Assembly: GCA_014841595.1 (NCBI GenBank)
Contig: JACYUE010000001.1
Location: forward strand, 2,530,996-2,594,995
From: Oxalobacteraceae sp. CFBP 8761
Lineage (GTDB): Bacteria > Pseudomonadota > Gammaproteobacteria > Burkholderiales > Burkholderiaceae_D
Direction of reading: 5' to 3'
DNA length: 64,000 nt
A program made the translations under genes and the position numbers. Of this stretch, positions 17,517 to 27,284 are shown piece by piece. Under the pieces are notes generated by a model, which made no database searches, had not been told where the DNA came from, and saw only the letters and a program-made list of their open reading frames with translations. Positions within the stretch are counted from its first letter, which is position 1, and each line of letters begins with the position of its first letter.

Positions 17517-18590
17517 TCAAGCCAATTCTGGGGCGACACTGAGTCGGCGCTTGCCGGGCAGGCGCCGGATTAGCCAGCCACGAACCGCGCTCCAGTCATT
17601 CGTTTCCGGAACATGCGCAGTACGAAAACGGTTGTAACGCCATAGCAGCGCCGCCCCATTTCGGGTCGAGATCGTCTTGCGATAAGAGAGCTCGCGCTCC
17701 AGCTCGACAGATGGGCCGAAGCCGCGGCGCAGGGCATCGGCCATCCTGGCGTATTCGACATCAAAATTCATTTGGCCGCCGACGTCGAACAGGATGCCGC
17801 CATGGTTGCAGAACGGCGCCGGGTCGAACCAGGGAATGTCGTGCATCGTGCAGAACGAACGCGTCAACGAGCGCGAAATTGCCAGAGACATCTCCATCTG
17901 TTCGACGTAGCGGGCGGCGCTGACGTTGTTGCCGTGCCAGCGGTAGCGAAGCAGCTTTTGCGGCAGGTTCGTCACCTTCCCCATGACCGCCAACTGCCCG
18001 AACAAGAAGTAATCCTCGGCAAGCCCTGGCACCTCGAGGCGCTGGTGCTCGGGAAGAACCTTCAGCATGTCGACTCCGTAGCGCACACCAAGCTTCCGGA
18101 CCTCGTCGAAGCGCAGCGCCGCCGCCGGATGGATGACGGGATTGCGGAATAGGCTCGCGGCGCTGACGCGCGCGCTGCCTACCGGAACGCTCATGTCCCC
18201 GATCTTGTTACCTGCGGCGTCGATCACATCCGCCTGTCCGCCAACGGCGGCGCAGTCCGGTCGTGCTTCGAACGCAGCCAGCGTCACCGCCATGCGCTCA
18301 GGCAAGCAGATGTCGTCGGCATCATGTCTCATCACAAACTCGCAATCTGCAATGTCAAGGCCGCAGTTCAGCAGGCCGGACAAACCTTGTGCATGCGGGA
18401 ACGAATGCAATTGGATACGCGGATCGCGTGCATGATAAGCCTCGGCCATCTCGCGGCTGCCATCGGTCGAGCCATGGTCCAGCACGAGCAGCCGCCAATC
18501 GGTGAAGGTTTGAGCACGAACGCTGTCGATGGCTTCAGCCAAAAACGCTTTCCCGTTTTTCACGGGCAGCAAAATATCAAATTTGGCCAT
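17517..18590 (-). CDS. Glycosyltransferase family 2
   Basis: GT-A glycosyltransferase of 357 residues. KFDILLPVKNGKAFLAEAID and RLLVLDHGSTDGSREMA form the donor site, MRHDADDICLPERM carries the DAD metal triad, and PGLAEDYFLFGQL holds the likely catalytic base region. The frame stays open upstream to 18773, but that part lies inside the GT14 gene. ATG 18590 is chosen because AGGG precedes it by six bases and the family motif begins two residues in. It overlaps the GT14 gene by 14 bases, so translation is probably coupled. Confidence 0.88.
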   Translation of the reverse strand: MAKFDILLPVKNGKAFLAEAIDSVRAQTFTDWRLLVLDHGSTDGSREMAEAYHARDPRIQLHSFPHAQGLSGLLNCGLDIADCEFVMRHDADDICLPERMAVTLAAFEARPDCAAVGGQADVIDAAGNKIGDMSVPVGSARVSAASLFRNPVIHPAAALRFDEVRKLGVRYGVDMLKVLPEHQRLEVPGLAEDYFLFGQLAVMGKVTNLPQKLLRYRWHGNNVSAARYVEQMEMSLAISRSLTRSFCTMHDIPWFDPAPFCNHGGILFDVGGQMNFDVEYARMADALRRGFGPSVELERELSYRKTISTRNGAALLWRYNRFRTAHVPETNDWSAVRGWLIRRLPGKRRLSVAPELA

Positions 18591-19542
18591 TCTGGACCCT
18601 ATATGTCGCCTCGTCCGGACGAGCGCCTGGATGGGCGTGGCGTTGCGCCGCAAAGCCATCGATGGCGTCGAGCACGGTGGCCGGCGAGTTGGATGACTTG
18701 CGCGCGAAGAGCACTTCGCGCTTTTCGTTGGGGCAGTTGTTGTTGACTGAATCGAGAATGACCGGTTCTGCAAACGTCGGCAAATGACTGGCGTCGATCA
18801 GCTCGGGGCCGGTTTTCCCGGGCATCCAGTCGGTATACGTCAAACTATGGCTGATGCTGGCCCTGAACCGCGAATTCCAAAGGATGACCTGAAAATAAAA
18901 TTCATCGGGACAGTCGACGAACTTGCAGAATCGGTAGATCGCCGGCTGGTTTGCCGTGACATCGAGCACGTGCTGTACTGCCTCACCGCTCAGGCACCAC
19001 CACTGCGATCCAGTGACCAGCTCCTTGCCCTCGAATACTGTCTTGTAGTCGCGCAGCGGCAAAATGCGGTTGAGGACGCGCTGCAGCGGCCAGCGCAGGC
19101 GCGCCAGCGGCTTGCCCTTGCGTATCCACAGGCGCGTAATCCGTTCGATCGGCTTGTTATACGTCACGTCCGGCAGTGGAAATACCTCAATGAATTCTGT
19201 GCCGCGATGGCGTGCGAGGAAGGCGTCGATGTAGCCGGGGGTCTGCAGCGGGTAGCAAGCGCCGCTGAGCAGCACGAAGCGCTCGAAGGTATGCGATGCG
19301 GACATCGCTACCTTCATCAATTCGAGCGTGGCCTCGACGAGTGACATATCGCCCCATGCGCCATTGATGCGGCGCGTGCAGAACGTCACCGCCGGCGCCA
19401 GGGAAGCGAAATGGCTCTGATCCGCCTTGGCGTCGATGTGTACAAAAAACGCGACGCCTGGCGCCGTCAGACGCTGCACCAGCCGCTCCAGATGCGCCGG
19501 ACGGTCGTGCGCCAGAATCAAATAGGCAATCCGCACCGTCAA
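18577..19542 (-). CDS. GT14 'branch' glycosyltransferase, second copy
   Basis: Protein of 321 residues with the same signature series as 11894-12892: RIAYLILAHDRPAHLERLVQ, FFVHIDAKAD, GAWGDMSLVEATLELM, FERFVLLSGACYPLQ, TGSQWWCLSGEAVQHVL, CPDEFYFQVILWNS and LTYTDW. The two are clearly divergent paralogues, so each probably adds a different branch or acts on a different acceptor. The start is TTG 19542 (GTG 19536 is possible); it overlaps the kinase gene by four bases. It is part of the leftward EPS operon. Confidence 0.87.
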   Translation of the reverse strand: MTVRIAYLILAHDRPAHLERLVQRLTAPGVAFFVHIDAKADQSHFASLAPAVTFCTRRINGAWGDMSLVEATLELMKVAMSASHTFERFVLLSGACYPLQTPGYIDAFLARHRGTEFIEVFPLPDVTYNKPIERITRLWIRKGKPLARLRWPLQRVLNRILPLRDYKTVFEGKELVTGSQWWCLSGEAVQHVLDVTANQPAIYRFCKFVDCPDEFYFQVILWNSRFRASISHSLTYTDWMPGKTGPELIDASHLPTFAEPVILDSVNNNCPNEKREVLFARKSSNSPATVLDAIDGFAAQRHAHPGARPDEATYRVQNGQI

Positions 19543-20444
19543 TACTCGTTAAGAACGGTTCCCACCAGATGCACGCGGGCATCGCCCAATAGTGCGACTA
19601 GCTCGCGCATCTTTTTCAGTTGGCTTTGGTCCTGATGCGCAACGATCACGGCTGCCCCGGCGCGGCTGGCGATGAGCTGAGCATCGGAGTACATTTCGCC
19701 GGATGGGGTGTCGATCAAAATCACGTCATAGTCAGCAGCCAATTCGCGCAGCAGGCGCCCGAATGACGGGAGACCCAGCAATTCCGAAGGATTCGGCGGC
19801 AGCGCACCGGTGGTCAGAACCGACAGGTCTGCCAGCGCAGGGACACGCTGAATAGCGTCCCTGCCGCTGCGGCCCGCCAGCATGGCCGACAGGCCGTCGC
19901 GGTTTTCCAGTGCGAACAGCGTGTGCTGACGCGGTGAACGCAAGTCGGCGTCGATCAAGAGCGTGCGCTGATGCTGCTGCGAAAACACCACAGCCAGGTT
20001 CGCCGCGAGAAAACTCCGGCCATCGCCGGATTCGGCGCTCGTGATTGCAAGGGCGCGGCGGTCGGCCCCCGTGTCGAACCAGCGCCACATCAGCTGGTTA
20101 CGTAACGCGCGCAGCGATTCAACGCGAGCGGTGAATGGCTCGTAAGCGGCGATGACGTCTGCACTGATGGCGCTCTCCCCCGGCAGAAGGTAATCGTAGT
20201 CGTACTGGTGCGACAGCGCCAACTCGATGTCGGCGGCCGTGAGCACGCCCATTTCAACGGCGGCGTCGCCAAAGCGCATATTGCGCGCCAGCGAAAAACG
20301 CATCACCTTGTCGGCATCGAGCGCCGATAGACGGCCACTGCGGATCAAGATGGCGCCGATGGAATCGTCTGTATGGCGGCTGGCCGGGCGCTCATCGCGG
20401 CCCGGATCAGTAACGAATGCTTCGGGTGGGTTGGTGGAATTCAT
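19539..20444 (-). CDS. epsG: EpsG-like polysaccharide tyrosine-kinase family ATPase with MshEN-like N-terminus
   Basis: Cytoplasmic partner of the EpsF copolymerase, 301 residues. Residues ~28-88 resemble the MshEN domain of type II secretion ATPases (IGAILIRSGRLSALDADKVM, then GVLTAADIELALS). The BY-kinase ATPase follows: P-loop SAESGDGRS, Walker A' TLLIDADLRSP, Walker B DVILIDTPSG. In the P-loop the usual lysine is arginine (Arg143), and the C-terminus ends VLNEY with one tyrosine instead of a tyrosine-rich tail. It may therefore bind nucleotide and act structurally rather than autophosphorylate like Wzc. ATG 20444 has GGAG eight bases upstream; a TTG at 20450 is the alternative. Confidence 0.85.
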   Translation of the reverse strand: MNSTNPPEAFVTDPGRDERPASRHTDDSIGAILIRSGRLSALDADKVMRFSLARNMRFGDAAVEMGVLTAADIELALSHQYDYDYLLPGESAISADVIAAYEPFTARVESLRALRNQLMWRWFDTGADRRALAITSAESGDGRSFLAANLAVVFSQQHQRTLLIDADLRSPRQHTLFALENRDGLSAMLAGRSGRDAIQRVPALADLSVLTTGALPPNPSELLGLPSFGRLLRELAADYDVILIDTPSGEMYSDAQLIASRAGAAVIVAHQDQSQLKKMRELVALLGDARVHLVGTVLNEY

Positions 20445-20459
20445 AATCAACGCTCCATG

Positions 20460-21902
20460 CTATACATTAGGCCGAGGCGCCGGGATTGCCGAGCGCCCCA
20501 GTTTGCCCGCGCGACCGCTGCCCGACGATCCTGGGGATACGTTCCTGCGGGATGCTGCACGGGGCTTCTTGATCACGCCGAGCAGCGGCAGATCGAACGC
20601 GCTGACCAGATGCGACGCCGATCGCACGCGCGCGTCCAGCAGTTCCAGGACCAGGACAGCACCCAGGCCAAGAACGGTGCCGACGACGAGCGCCAGGGCA
20701 ATACTCAGCAACAGACGTGGACCAGATGCATGCAGCGGCGGCGTGGCCGCCGTCAGCACGGCGATATCGGCCTGCTTGGACTCGCCTTCCAGACTGATCA
20801 GGTTCAGGCGGGCACTTGCCGACTCGTAAGCGCGGCGCGCATTTTCCACTTCGTTGGTCAACAGGTTGAAGGAATCGCGCGCGCCGTTCAGGGTTTGCAC
20901 TTTCGCCTTCTGCGCCGCCACTGCGGCGCGTAATTCGCCTTCACGGCGCTGGCTGATGTCGGCGGAAGCGATGACGCTGCCGGACGAGATGCGCATCTGC
21001 GCCTGCAAGTTCGAGCGCAGTTTGTCCACTTCCGATTTGGCGGCCATGTATTGAGGATGATTCGGCGACAAACGCTGTGCGGTGTCGGCAAACTTGGCTT
21101 CGGCCAGCGACAGGCTGCCTTGAAGATTCTGGATCAACGGATTGTTCATCACGTCGGGCGAATTGCCGGCGTTGTTTTCAACCTGCCGGCGGCGTGAATC
21201 TGCATCCATGCTCTGGCTCTGGACCGTGACGAGCTGGTTCGACAGTTCGTTCAGACGTGTCGTCTCAACATCCAGTCGGTTGTCAGCGCTGTAAATGTCG
21301 TTGTCCTTCTGGTACTTGGACAGACGCGCCTGTGCCGTTTCATAGCGGTCGCGCAGGGTCTTGATCTGGGACGTAATGTAACCGCTGGCCCGTTGCACCG
21401 GATCGGTCTTGAGCTGCACACTGACGTCGAGATACGCGTTCGCAAAGGCATTGGCCACCATCGACACATATTGCGGATCAGTGCCGCGAACGTTGATCGT
21501 CAAGACACTGCTCTCGCGTGCTGGCACCACGTCCAGGCTACCTAGCAGCGACTCGGCCAGCCAGTCGCGCAGGGTACCACGCCCGCCAGTCGCCGCCTCG
21601 AAATTGGCTTGCACACCGGGGCCGCTGGCCAGTTTGAGATCATCGACGACTTTTAGAGCGACACTCTTGCTTCGGATGATATCGACTTGGGTCGCAATAT
21701 ATCCAGGCATCAGCTGTGCTGGCGCGCTCAGCCCGGTTACCGGATCGACTCCCTTGTAATTGACGACCATCGACACGCCTGCCACGTACTTCTTGGGCTG
21801 GATCAGACTGATCACCACGGCGCCAAGAATAGTCATGGCCAGCGTGAGCAGGATGATCTTGTAGCGGGCGCGCAAGGCGAGTAACAACACAGTTGGATTC
21901 AT
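20460..21902 (-). CDS. epsF: EpsF-like chain-length determinant (polysaccharide copolymerase)
   Basis: Wzz/Wzc-type inner-membrane protein of 480 residues that sets polymer length and bridges to the export channel. One helix near the N-terminus ([19 protein letters not shown]) is followed by [15 protein letters not shown] long periplasmic coiled-coil region spans ~residues 180-390 (repeated EL/SNQL/ARR patterns). A second helix ([23 protein letters not shown]) leads to a short cytoplasmic tail with [12 protein letters not shown] and LPLLGVI, where Wzz proteins have their PxxP segment. The tyrosine kinase part is separate (EpsG). ATG 21902 is preferred over 21923 (GAAAG upstream). Confidence 0.9.
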   Translation of the reverse strand: MNPTVLLLALRARYKIILLTLAMTILGAVVISLIQPKKYVAGVSMVVNYKGVDPVTGLSAPAQLMPGYIATQVDIIRSKSVALKVVDDLKLASGPGVQANFEAATGGRGTLRDWLAESLLGSLDVVPARESSVLTINVRGTDPQYVSMVANAFANAYLDVSVQLKTDPVQRASGYITSQIKTLRDRYETAQARLSKYQKDNDIYSADNRLDVETTRLNELSNQLVTVQSQSMDADSRRRQVENNAGNSPDVMNNPLIQNLQGSLSLAEAKFADTAQRLSPNHPQYMAAKSEVDKLRSNLQAQMRISSGSVIASADISQRREGELRAAVAAQKAKVQTLNGARDSFNLLTNEVENARRAYESASARLNLISLEGESKQADIAVLTAATPPLHASGPRLLLSIALALVVGTVLGLGAVLVLELLDARVRSASHLVSAFDLPLLGVIKKPRAASRRNVSPGSSGSGRAGKLGRSAIPAPRPNV

Positions 21903-21965
21903 GATGGCTTTCAAAACATGCAATGGAGCGCGCGCGGCGCGCTCCGGGACTGAATGACATTGGGC

Positions 21966-22754
21966 TTAGAACAAACTTTCCTTGACGTACACGACATCGT
22001 CAGGCTTCAACAGGTCATCGCCCCTGACATCAATGGTCTGCAGCTTGCCAAATTCGTCGCGGCGCTTGATGCGCAGGCCGCGCTCGGTACCGCGCGGGGT
22101 CAGGCCGCCGCCGGCCGACAGCGCCTGCAGAACAGTCATCTGACGCTCAAGGCGCAGCATGCCCGGTCTCTGGACTTCGCCGTAGATGTAGAAGCGCGGC
22201 GCACGCTCCACGAAGATCGTGTCGCCACCCTGCACATCCAGATTCGATGCCATATCAGTATTACGGACCAGTTCCGCTGTATCGACCTGCTCCTTGTAAA
22301 TTTTGCCGTCACGCGTGCGCACCACAGTCACGATGTCGCCACCATCAATGCCGATGCCGCCGGCAAGCGCCAGCAAGTCAAGTACAGTGCGGCGACCTTC
22401 GATGGGATAGCGACCGGCGTTCTTGACCTGACCGAGTACCGATACCTGCTGGCTGGTCAGCGCCGTGATCAGGAGGTTGACTTGCGGCTTCTTCACGAAG
22501 CCGCCGCGCTCCAGCATGGAGGCAATTTTCGCTTCTGCAGCGGCGCTCGACAATCCACCAACGGCAACTTGCCCCACCAGCGGTACGGTGATGAAGCCCG
22601 ACTCACTGACACGTGTCTCCACGCCCAGATCAGGATTGCCAAACACGGAAATCTTGACGACGTCGCCGCCGCCGAGCACCATTTCATCGGCACGTGCCGC
22701 TCCCATGCTCCACGCCAGAACGACAGCGAACATACCAAGCAAGATTCGTTTCAT
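21966..22754 (-). CDS. epsE: EpsE-like polysaccharide export protein (Wza family)
   Basis: Periplasmic/outer-membrane export protein of 262 residues. Sec signal MKRILLGMFAVVLAWSMGAA cut after ARA; no lipobox cysteine, unlike Wza, so it may be periplasmic or rely on EpsL for the outer membrane. The Poly_export domain begins EMVLGGGDVVKISVFGNPDL. Two SLBB domains follow (QQVSVLGQVKNAGRYPIEG; FYIYGEVQRPGMLRLE). The length fits the short EpsE type rather than the 380-residue Wza. Genes epsE-epsF-epsG are consecutive, the usual methanolan-type order. Confidence 0.93.
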   Translation of the reverse strand: MKRILLGMFAVVLAWSMGAARADEMVLGGGDVVKISVFGNPDLGVETRVSESGFITVPLVGQVAVGGLSSAAAEAKIASMLERGGFVKKPQVNLLITALTSQQVSVLGQVKNAGRYPIEGRRTVLDLLALAGGIGIDGGDIVTVVRTRDGKIYKEQVDTAELVRNTDMASNLDVQGGDTIFVERAPRFYIYGEVQRPGMLRLERQMTVLQALSAGGGLTPRGTERGLRIKRRDEFGKLQTIDVRGDDLLKPDDVVYVKESLF

Positions 22755-22862
22755 ATTGAGCTCATTTCATTTACAAAAGTGTCGATAGTGCAATTCGGAT
22801 TGGTGGTTCATGCCAGGTCATGGCGTACAAGCTTGATGCCGCGCTTCCATCCCTGTCATCGG

Positions 22863-24092
22863 TCAATGAAATTGCAGGACAGCGCTCAGCGAGGCGCCGT
22901 TGGCCTTGTAGCTGTTCGTGCCGGCTGCAAGACTACCATTGCGCTGGTCGCGGAATACACTCGCCTTCACCGTGATGTTACGCAGCGGCTTGTAGACAAG
23001 TCCCACGGAGGCTGTATCACGGCTGTCGCTAGCCAACGGGGACGCCATCACCTGGGCCGTCCCGGTATAGGGTGTAAATTCGCGCGTTTCGGTCTTCCAA
23101 TCCACCTCACCATTGATTTTTGCGGAGAATTCCCAGGTCACGAGCGCACTCGCGCCCTTCGTCAATGCGCTGTCGATAAGGGCGCCGTCAATGGCGGTAA
23201 ATTCACGCCAGCCTTGGGCGACGACTTTCACGCGACTTGCTGGTGACCAGTTGATAACCATGCGTGCATTCGTCCCGCTGTCATCACGATCGAACGCTGA
23301 TTCTTGCTTGCGTTTCACCCACCCGCCGAGAAACGAGACCTGCGTGCTGCCTGTCGCCATCCACAGCACGTTGATCTTTGCCTCATCCTGGACATAGCCA
23401 TTGATCAAGGAGCCCACGCCGCCAGCCATCACCGCGTTGGGATAATTTCCTTGCAAACGGCGCAACTGGAACCCGGCTGTACTGCCACTGCGCGCCAGAT
23501 AGTCCACACCTGCTACCCAGGAATCCTCGACGCGATCACTGGCGCGCTGCGAGGCCAGCTCATAGGAGTTCTCCTCTTTCGAGACCTCACCACGCAACTG
23601 CCAGCTCGGATGAAACTGCCATCGACCGTCCGCATAACGCCTCTTGCTGATCCGCAGATTGCGCTGGACGACGTCAAAATCGGCAAACGACGCCAGCTCT
23701 TGCCGGTAATAGCCGCCGACATGGCCATCGAAACGTGATGCAACGAACCATTGCCAGTCACCGCGGATGTCTTTGCGGAGATAGTCCAGCTGGCTATTGC
23801 GATCAAATTTCACGGACGCGAAGTCTGCAACGCCGCTGAACAACTGACGACTGACAGGACGCTCAAAACGCACGCCACCGCCGGCACTCCGGTAAGTGTC
23901 GGAACGCGCACCCGACCGTGCCGATTCATCGTCCGACGCGCGAAACAGGTTATCGTCATGTTGTATACGGGCAGTGACGAACGGCTGCAGAGTGCCCGAC
24001 ACTGCCGGCATGCTGGACAGGGAATAAATCAGCGCTATGCAACCCGCCCCTGTCAGCCTGGAACACAGGCGGCTGACTGGCAGCCGTCGCAT
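22863..24092 (-). CDS. epsL: EpsL-like outer-membrane protein of EPS operon
   Basis: Predicted outer-membrane beta-barrel of 409 residues. After a signal peptide (hydrophobic GAGCIALIYSLSSMPAVSG) the mature part starts LQPFVTARIQHDDNLFRASD, characteristic of the EpsL family in methanolan-type operons. Alternating strands rich in aromatic residues continue to the final NGASLSAVLQFH, which ends in an aromatic-hydrophobic strand typical of barrels. It may form the EPS exit pore or support EpsE. ATG 24092 is preferred because the signal starts there; a TTG at 24146 would add 18 residues. Confidence 0.85.
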   Translation of the reverse strand: MRRLPVSRLCSRLTGAGCIALIYSLSSMPAVSGTLQPFVTARIQHDDNLFRASDDESARSGARSDTYRSAGGGVRFERPVSRQLFSGVADFASVKFDRNSQLDYLRKDIRGDWQWFVASRFDGHVGGYYRQELASFADFDVVQRNLRISKRRYADGRWQFHPSWQLRGEVSKEENSYELASQRASDRVEDSWVAGVDYLARSGSTAGFQLRRLQGNYPNAVMAGGVGSLINGYVQDEAKINVLWMATGSTQVSFLGGWVKRKQESAFDRDDSGTNARMVINWSPASRVKVVAQGWREFTAIDGALIDSALTKGASALVTWEFSAKINGEVDWKTETREFTPYTGTAQVMASPLASDSRDTASVGLVYKPLRNITVKASVFRDQRNGSLAAGTNSYKANGASLSAVLQFH

Positions 24093-24433
24093 TGCTCGCG
24101 ATGCGACGGACTCAACATGACGTTCGCAGATTCGCAGTAAGTACAAGAAGAATCCAATCCCAAATAATATGTTTCACGCTTCTTCCCGCTCGCTTGCAAA
24201 ACATGCACGCCGTGCACTTTCAAACAGTGTCCAAAGACTGAATGAGCCCAACGGGCAAACATGTCTTTTTATCAGGATAAGTTGCAATTCTACTACATAA
24301 CACGACTGACACGTGTTCGTTACGCGCGCTTGGCAACGACGGGTTGGGAGCTCAGTCCGGCCTTGATCGAACCGGCGCGGCCGGGGTCGAGACAGACCTG
24401 GCAGAATCACGCGCTCCCCATCCACGGCACATG
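24093..24433. other. Gap between epsL and the initiating transferase gene
   Basis: 341 bases with no convincing gene. The AT-rich part (about 24150-24310) is a likely promoter zone for epsL-epsE-epsF-epsG onward. It contains an 8-bp palindrome ACACGTGT at 24309-24316 and a GCCC/GGGC mini-hairpin at 24246-24256. No clear -35/-10 pair was identified. Confidence 0.4.
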
Positions 24434-25939
24434 TCAATACGCCGTCTTGTGGAACCAGACGGAAAATGCCGTCATGACGAGGATCTTCAAATCCAGTGCG
24501 AGTGACCAGTGCTCTATATAGTGCAGGTCGTGCTCGACACGGCGCTGCATCTTGTCCAGCGTATCGGTCTCTCCACGAAATCCGTTCACTTGCGCCCAAC
24601 CTGTGATGCCTGGCTTGACGTTGTGACGCGCGTAGTATTCCGAAATGATTGCGCCGAATTCCAGGTTGTGCTTGATCGCATGGGGCCGCGGACCGACGAT
24701 CGACATATGCCCGAACAACACATTGAAAAGCTGTGGCAGCTCGTCCAGGCTGCTGCGGCGCAGGAAGCTGCCGACACGCGTGACCCGGCTGTCGAAACGC
24801 GTTGCCTGCTTGACTTCCGCGCTGGCGCAGTCGTCGAACTTCATGGAGCGGAACTTCCAGACTTCGAATTCCTGATTGTTGAAACCATGGCGCCGCTGCT
24901 TGAATATGACCGGGCCGGGACTGTCGAACTTGATCGCGAGAGCGATGATTGCCAACACGGGGCTGACCAGGGCGAGCAGTATGCTGGAGATCACGAGGTC
25001 TTCGATCCGCTTCAGACGGCCCATCTGCTCACCGATGCGGCTGTTGGCGATCGTCAGGACTGGAACGCCTGCCAAGCGTTCCATATTAATGGACGGGAAT
25101 TGCCAGACGACGTTGTTGGGCACCAGGTCAATCCTGACAGGCACTGTGCGCAGTTTCTTGAGCAACGCTTCGACACGCTCGGTCGCGAGCCAGGGTAGCG
25201 CTACCACGACACGGTCAACGGGATTTGTGCGGATGTAATCGAGCATCGTGCATGTCGAACCCAGCATGTGCTGGCGCAGCGATTCCGGAATGCCCCGCTC
25301 GACGCGGTCGTCGAACACGCCCAGCACGCGGATGTTCGCGTGGCTGTTTCGCTTGATCGCATTGACAATCAGTTCAGCGCGCTCGTTGGCGCCGACGACG
25401 ATGATCGACTCGTCGAGCATGTTTGCCAAGCGCGCACGGTAAATCATCCGTGTGAGGATGAGGCGATTTGCAAGCAGCAGCACGAACCAGGCGCAGGCAC
25501 TGGTTGCTACCCAGACGCGCGAAAACTCCGGCAAGGTACCGGACAGGTAGCCGACGATCATGATCAGCGAAAGACCACCGAAGAAGCCCAGACCCAACTT
25601 ACTCAGGAGGGCATTGAGTGACAGGATCTCGCGCTCGCGATAGGCCTGCGCGCAGTGCAGCGACACAATGATGACGAGCGTGCTCAGGTAAATAAAGAGG
25701 TGGCCAGCCGTCGTCAGTCTGGCATCGAAGCCGAACCGTACGAAGAAGCCGCCAAAGCCGGCGAGCAGCAGGACGGCGATGTCGGCGATCTTAAGCAGAT
25801 TGATGAAGAACGGCAGCCAGTACCGAGCCGACGATTGCGCACTACTCTTCTTGAGCAGTGACCCAAGTTCGCCAGCGGCATCCAGCGATCGATGTTTATC
25901 GTGTTCGCCAACAACGGTAGCAGGGTCGAGGTTTTTCAT
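24434..25939 (-). CDS. Undecaprenyl-phosphate sugar (glucose) phosphotransferase, EPS initiation
   Basis: WcaJ/EpsB-type polyisoprenyl-phosphate hexose-1-phosphate transferase of 501 residues. It loads the first sugar phosphate on undecaprenyl phosphate. Four N-terminal helices (residues ~45-190) precede a Rossmann-like CoA-binding domain ([19 protein letters not shown]). A membrane-entering helix ([20 protein letters not shown]) leads to the catalytic domain: [42 protein letters not shown] with the DE motif, IVGPRPHA, and [17 protein letters not shown]. This is the first gene of the leftward EPS operon. ATG 25939 is preferred over 25960. Confidence 0.93.
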   Translation of the reverse strand: MKNLDPATVVGEHDKHRSLDAAGELGSLLKKSSAQSSARYWLPFFINLLKIADIAVLLLAGFGGFFVRFGFDARLTTAGHLFIYLSTLVIIVSLHCAQAYREREILSLNALLSKLGLGFFGGLSLIMIVGYLSGTLPEFSRVWVATSACAWFVLLLANRLILTRMIYRARLANMLDESIIVVGANERAELIVNAIKRNSHANIRVLGVFDDRVERGIPESLRQHMLGSTCTMLDYIRTNPVDRVVVALPWLATERVEALLKKLRTVPVRIDLVPNNVVWQFPSINMERLAGVPVLTIANSRIGEQMGRLKRIEDLVISSILLALVSPVLAIIALAIKFDSPGPVIFKQRRHGFNNQEFEVWKFRSMKFDDCASAEVKQATRFDSRVTRVGSFLRRSSLDELPQLFNVLFGHMSIVGPRPHAIKHNLEFGAIISEYYARHNVKPGITGWAQVNGFRGETDTLDKMQRRVEHDLHYIEHWSLALDLKILVMTAFSVWFHKTAY

Positions 25940-26768
25940 CGTGACAGATCCAATCATCATGAATTGAATAAGGTGCGCAAATTTCAGCCAGCAGGTATGT
26001 CATCTTGCGAGCACCTACTGAGAACGCTTGCGACCACGATAACGGCGCAAAGAGCTGCTTGCGCAGATGCCTCAGCTACCCGATACCGCTCCTTTGCGGC
26101 CGCAGAGGCAGGATTTGCGTCCCTATCCAATTGTTTGCTGCAGCGCAGCGAAACGCGTACCACTCAAAAATAAGAAAATGAAACCGACTTCATCAAGGAC
26201 TAAAGCAAAATAATGTTTGCATCATTTGATGCACATCAATAACATAAATAGACTATATGCTAATTAAGCTTCAAAGTCATTAGTTTTGACGCGACGCAGC
26301 AAAATATATAAATTACAACTAGCAACGTAAATTTCCGCTTCGCAAACCATCTTCGTTTCGCGTCCACGTGCTGTTCTTGACAGACGACCTGGATAGTCGA
26401 TGAAAGCCGTTTACTCGGGGTTTCACATGCAAAGACATGCGCACCAGGTGCCGCTTGCGCCCGGTACCAACTAGGCGCTGACATTACCCCGGCGCTCGGG
26501 GACGGTACATACTGCTTACTTTTTATTACTGTTTTCCCGACGCAGCCTGCATGCCCGGATTGGCCGATCAATCGCGAGCCGCTTGATATGGTTACCCCTC
26601 CCGGCGACGCCAACCTGTTGTCAGTACAGCGCATACCGTGCAGATTGCTGCACCTGCTGTCGATTAACGGTATAAAGATTGGTATGATGCAAGGTCTTGA
26701 TACCTTCAGACACCACAGGACCCTCTGATGCCAGTTTCCAACGCCGCGACCGTCACGCGCCCCCTGCC
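25940..26768. other. 829-bp gene-free region between EPS operon and folA
   Basis: I found no supported gene; a 201-codon leftward frame here shows no family features. The AT-rich block at 26160-26340 probably holds the EPS operon promoter, and contains the overlapping dyads at 26218-26239. On the right a TATGAT at 26683-26688 could be the -10 of folA. The long leader leaves room for regulators or a small RNA, which I cannot demonstrate. Confidence 0.5.
26218..26239. promoter_or_regulatory. Two overlapping dyads in the EPS promoter region
   Basis: TGCATCATTTGATGCA (26218-26233) has perfect 7-bp arms with a TT centre. It overlaps TTGATGCACATCAA (26226-26239), with perfect 6-bp arms and a CA centre. 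The shared GATGCA arm means the two sites could be bound alternately. They lie about 280 bases upstream of the initiating transferase gene. Confidence 0.45.
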
Positions 26769-27284
26769 ATGACCGCGCACCTGACCCTGGTCGTTGCCAT
26801 CGACCGGGACAATGGCATCGGTATCGACAACCGCATGCCATGGCACCTGCCGAACGACCTCGCACACTTCAAGCGCGTCACGCTCGGCAAACCGGTGATC
26901 ATGGGCCGCAAGACGTTCGACTCGATCGGCCGCCCGCTGCCGGGCCGGCGCAATATCGTCATTACGCGCAATGCCGACTGGTCGCATGACGGCGCCGAGC
27001 GCGCCCCATCGCTCGATGCCGCCATCGCGCTGCTGGACGGTGCGCCAGCCAGCATCATCGGGGGCGCGCAGATCTTCAATGCCGCAATCGACCAGGCCGA
27101 CGCCATGATCGTTACGCACATCGATCACCGCTTCACCTGCGACACGTTCTTCCCGCCGATCGACCCTGCCGTGTGGATAGAGACCGCGCGCGAGACGCAC
27201 CATCAGCCGCAGCGCGACGACGCGCCCGGATTCGATTACGCCTACGTCACTTACCAACGCAGCGCCAGCAAGGGCGCGCCATGA
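26769..27284 (+). CDS. folA: Dihydrofolate reductase
   Basis: NADPH-dependent reduction of dihydrofolate to tetrahydrofolate, recycling the product of ThyA. It has 171 residues, normal for bacterial DHFR. Motifs: LVVAIDRDNGIGIDNRMPWH, the catalytic acid Asp30 in LPNDLAHFK, IMGRKTFDSIGRPLPGR for cofactor binding, and IIGGAQIFNAA. The ATG at 26769 starts directly at the family N-terminus (MTAHLTLVVA); the frame is open further upstream and no clear ribosome-binding site is seen. Its stop overlaps the start of the next gene (ATGA). Confidence 0.97.
   Translation: MTAHLTLVVAIDRDNGIGIDNRMPWHLPNDLAHFKRVTLGKPVIMGRKTFDSIGRPLPGRRNIVITRNADWSHDGAERAPSLDAAIALLDGAPASIIGGAQIFNAAIDQADAMIVTHIDHRFTCDTFFPPIDPAVWIETARETHHQPQRDDAPGFDYAYVTYQRSASKGAP

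Noticed and set aside
18591..18773. N-terminal 61-codon extension of the GT2 gene
   Set aside because: Lies inside the GT14 gene in another frame; composition is shadow-like and ATG 18590 has a good ribosome-binding site.
21954..23246. 430-codon rightward frame across epsE and epsL
   Set aside because: His/Gln/Arg-rich composition and spans two real genes in the opposite direction.
26260..26865. 201-codon leftward frame in the EPS-folA gap
   Set aside because: Runs into folA, has no motif and no ribosome-binding site.
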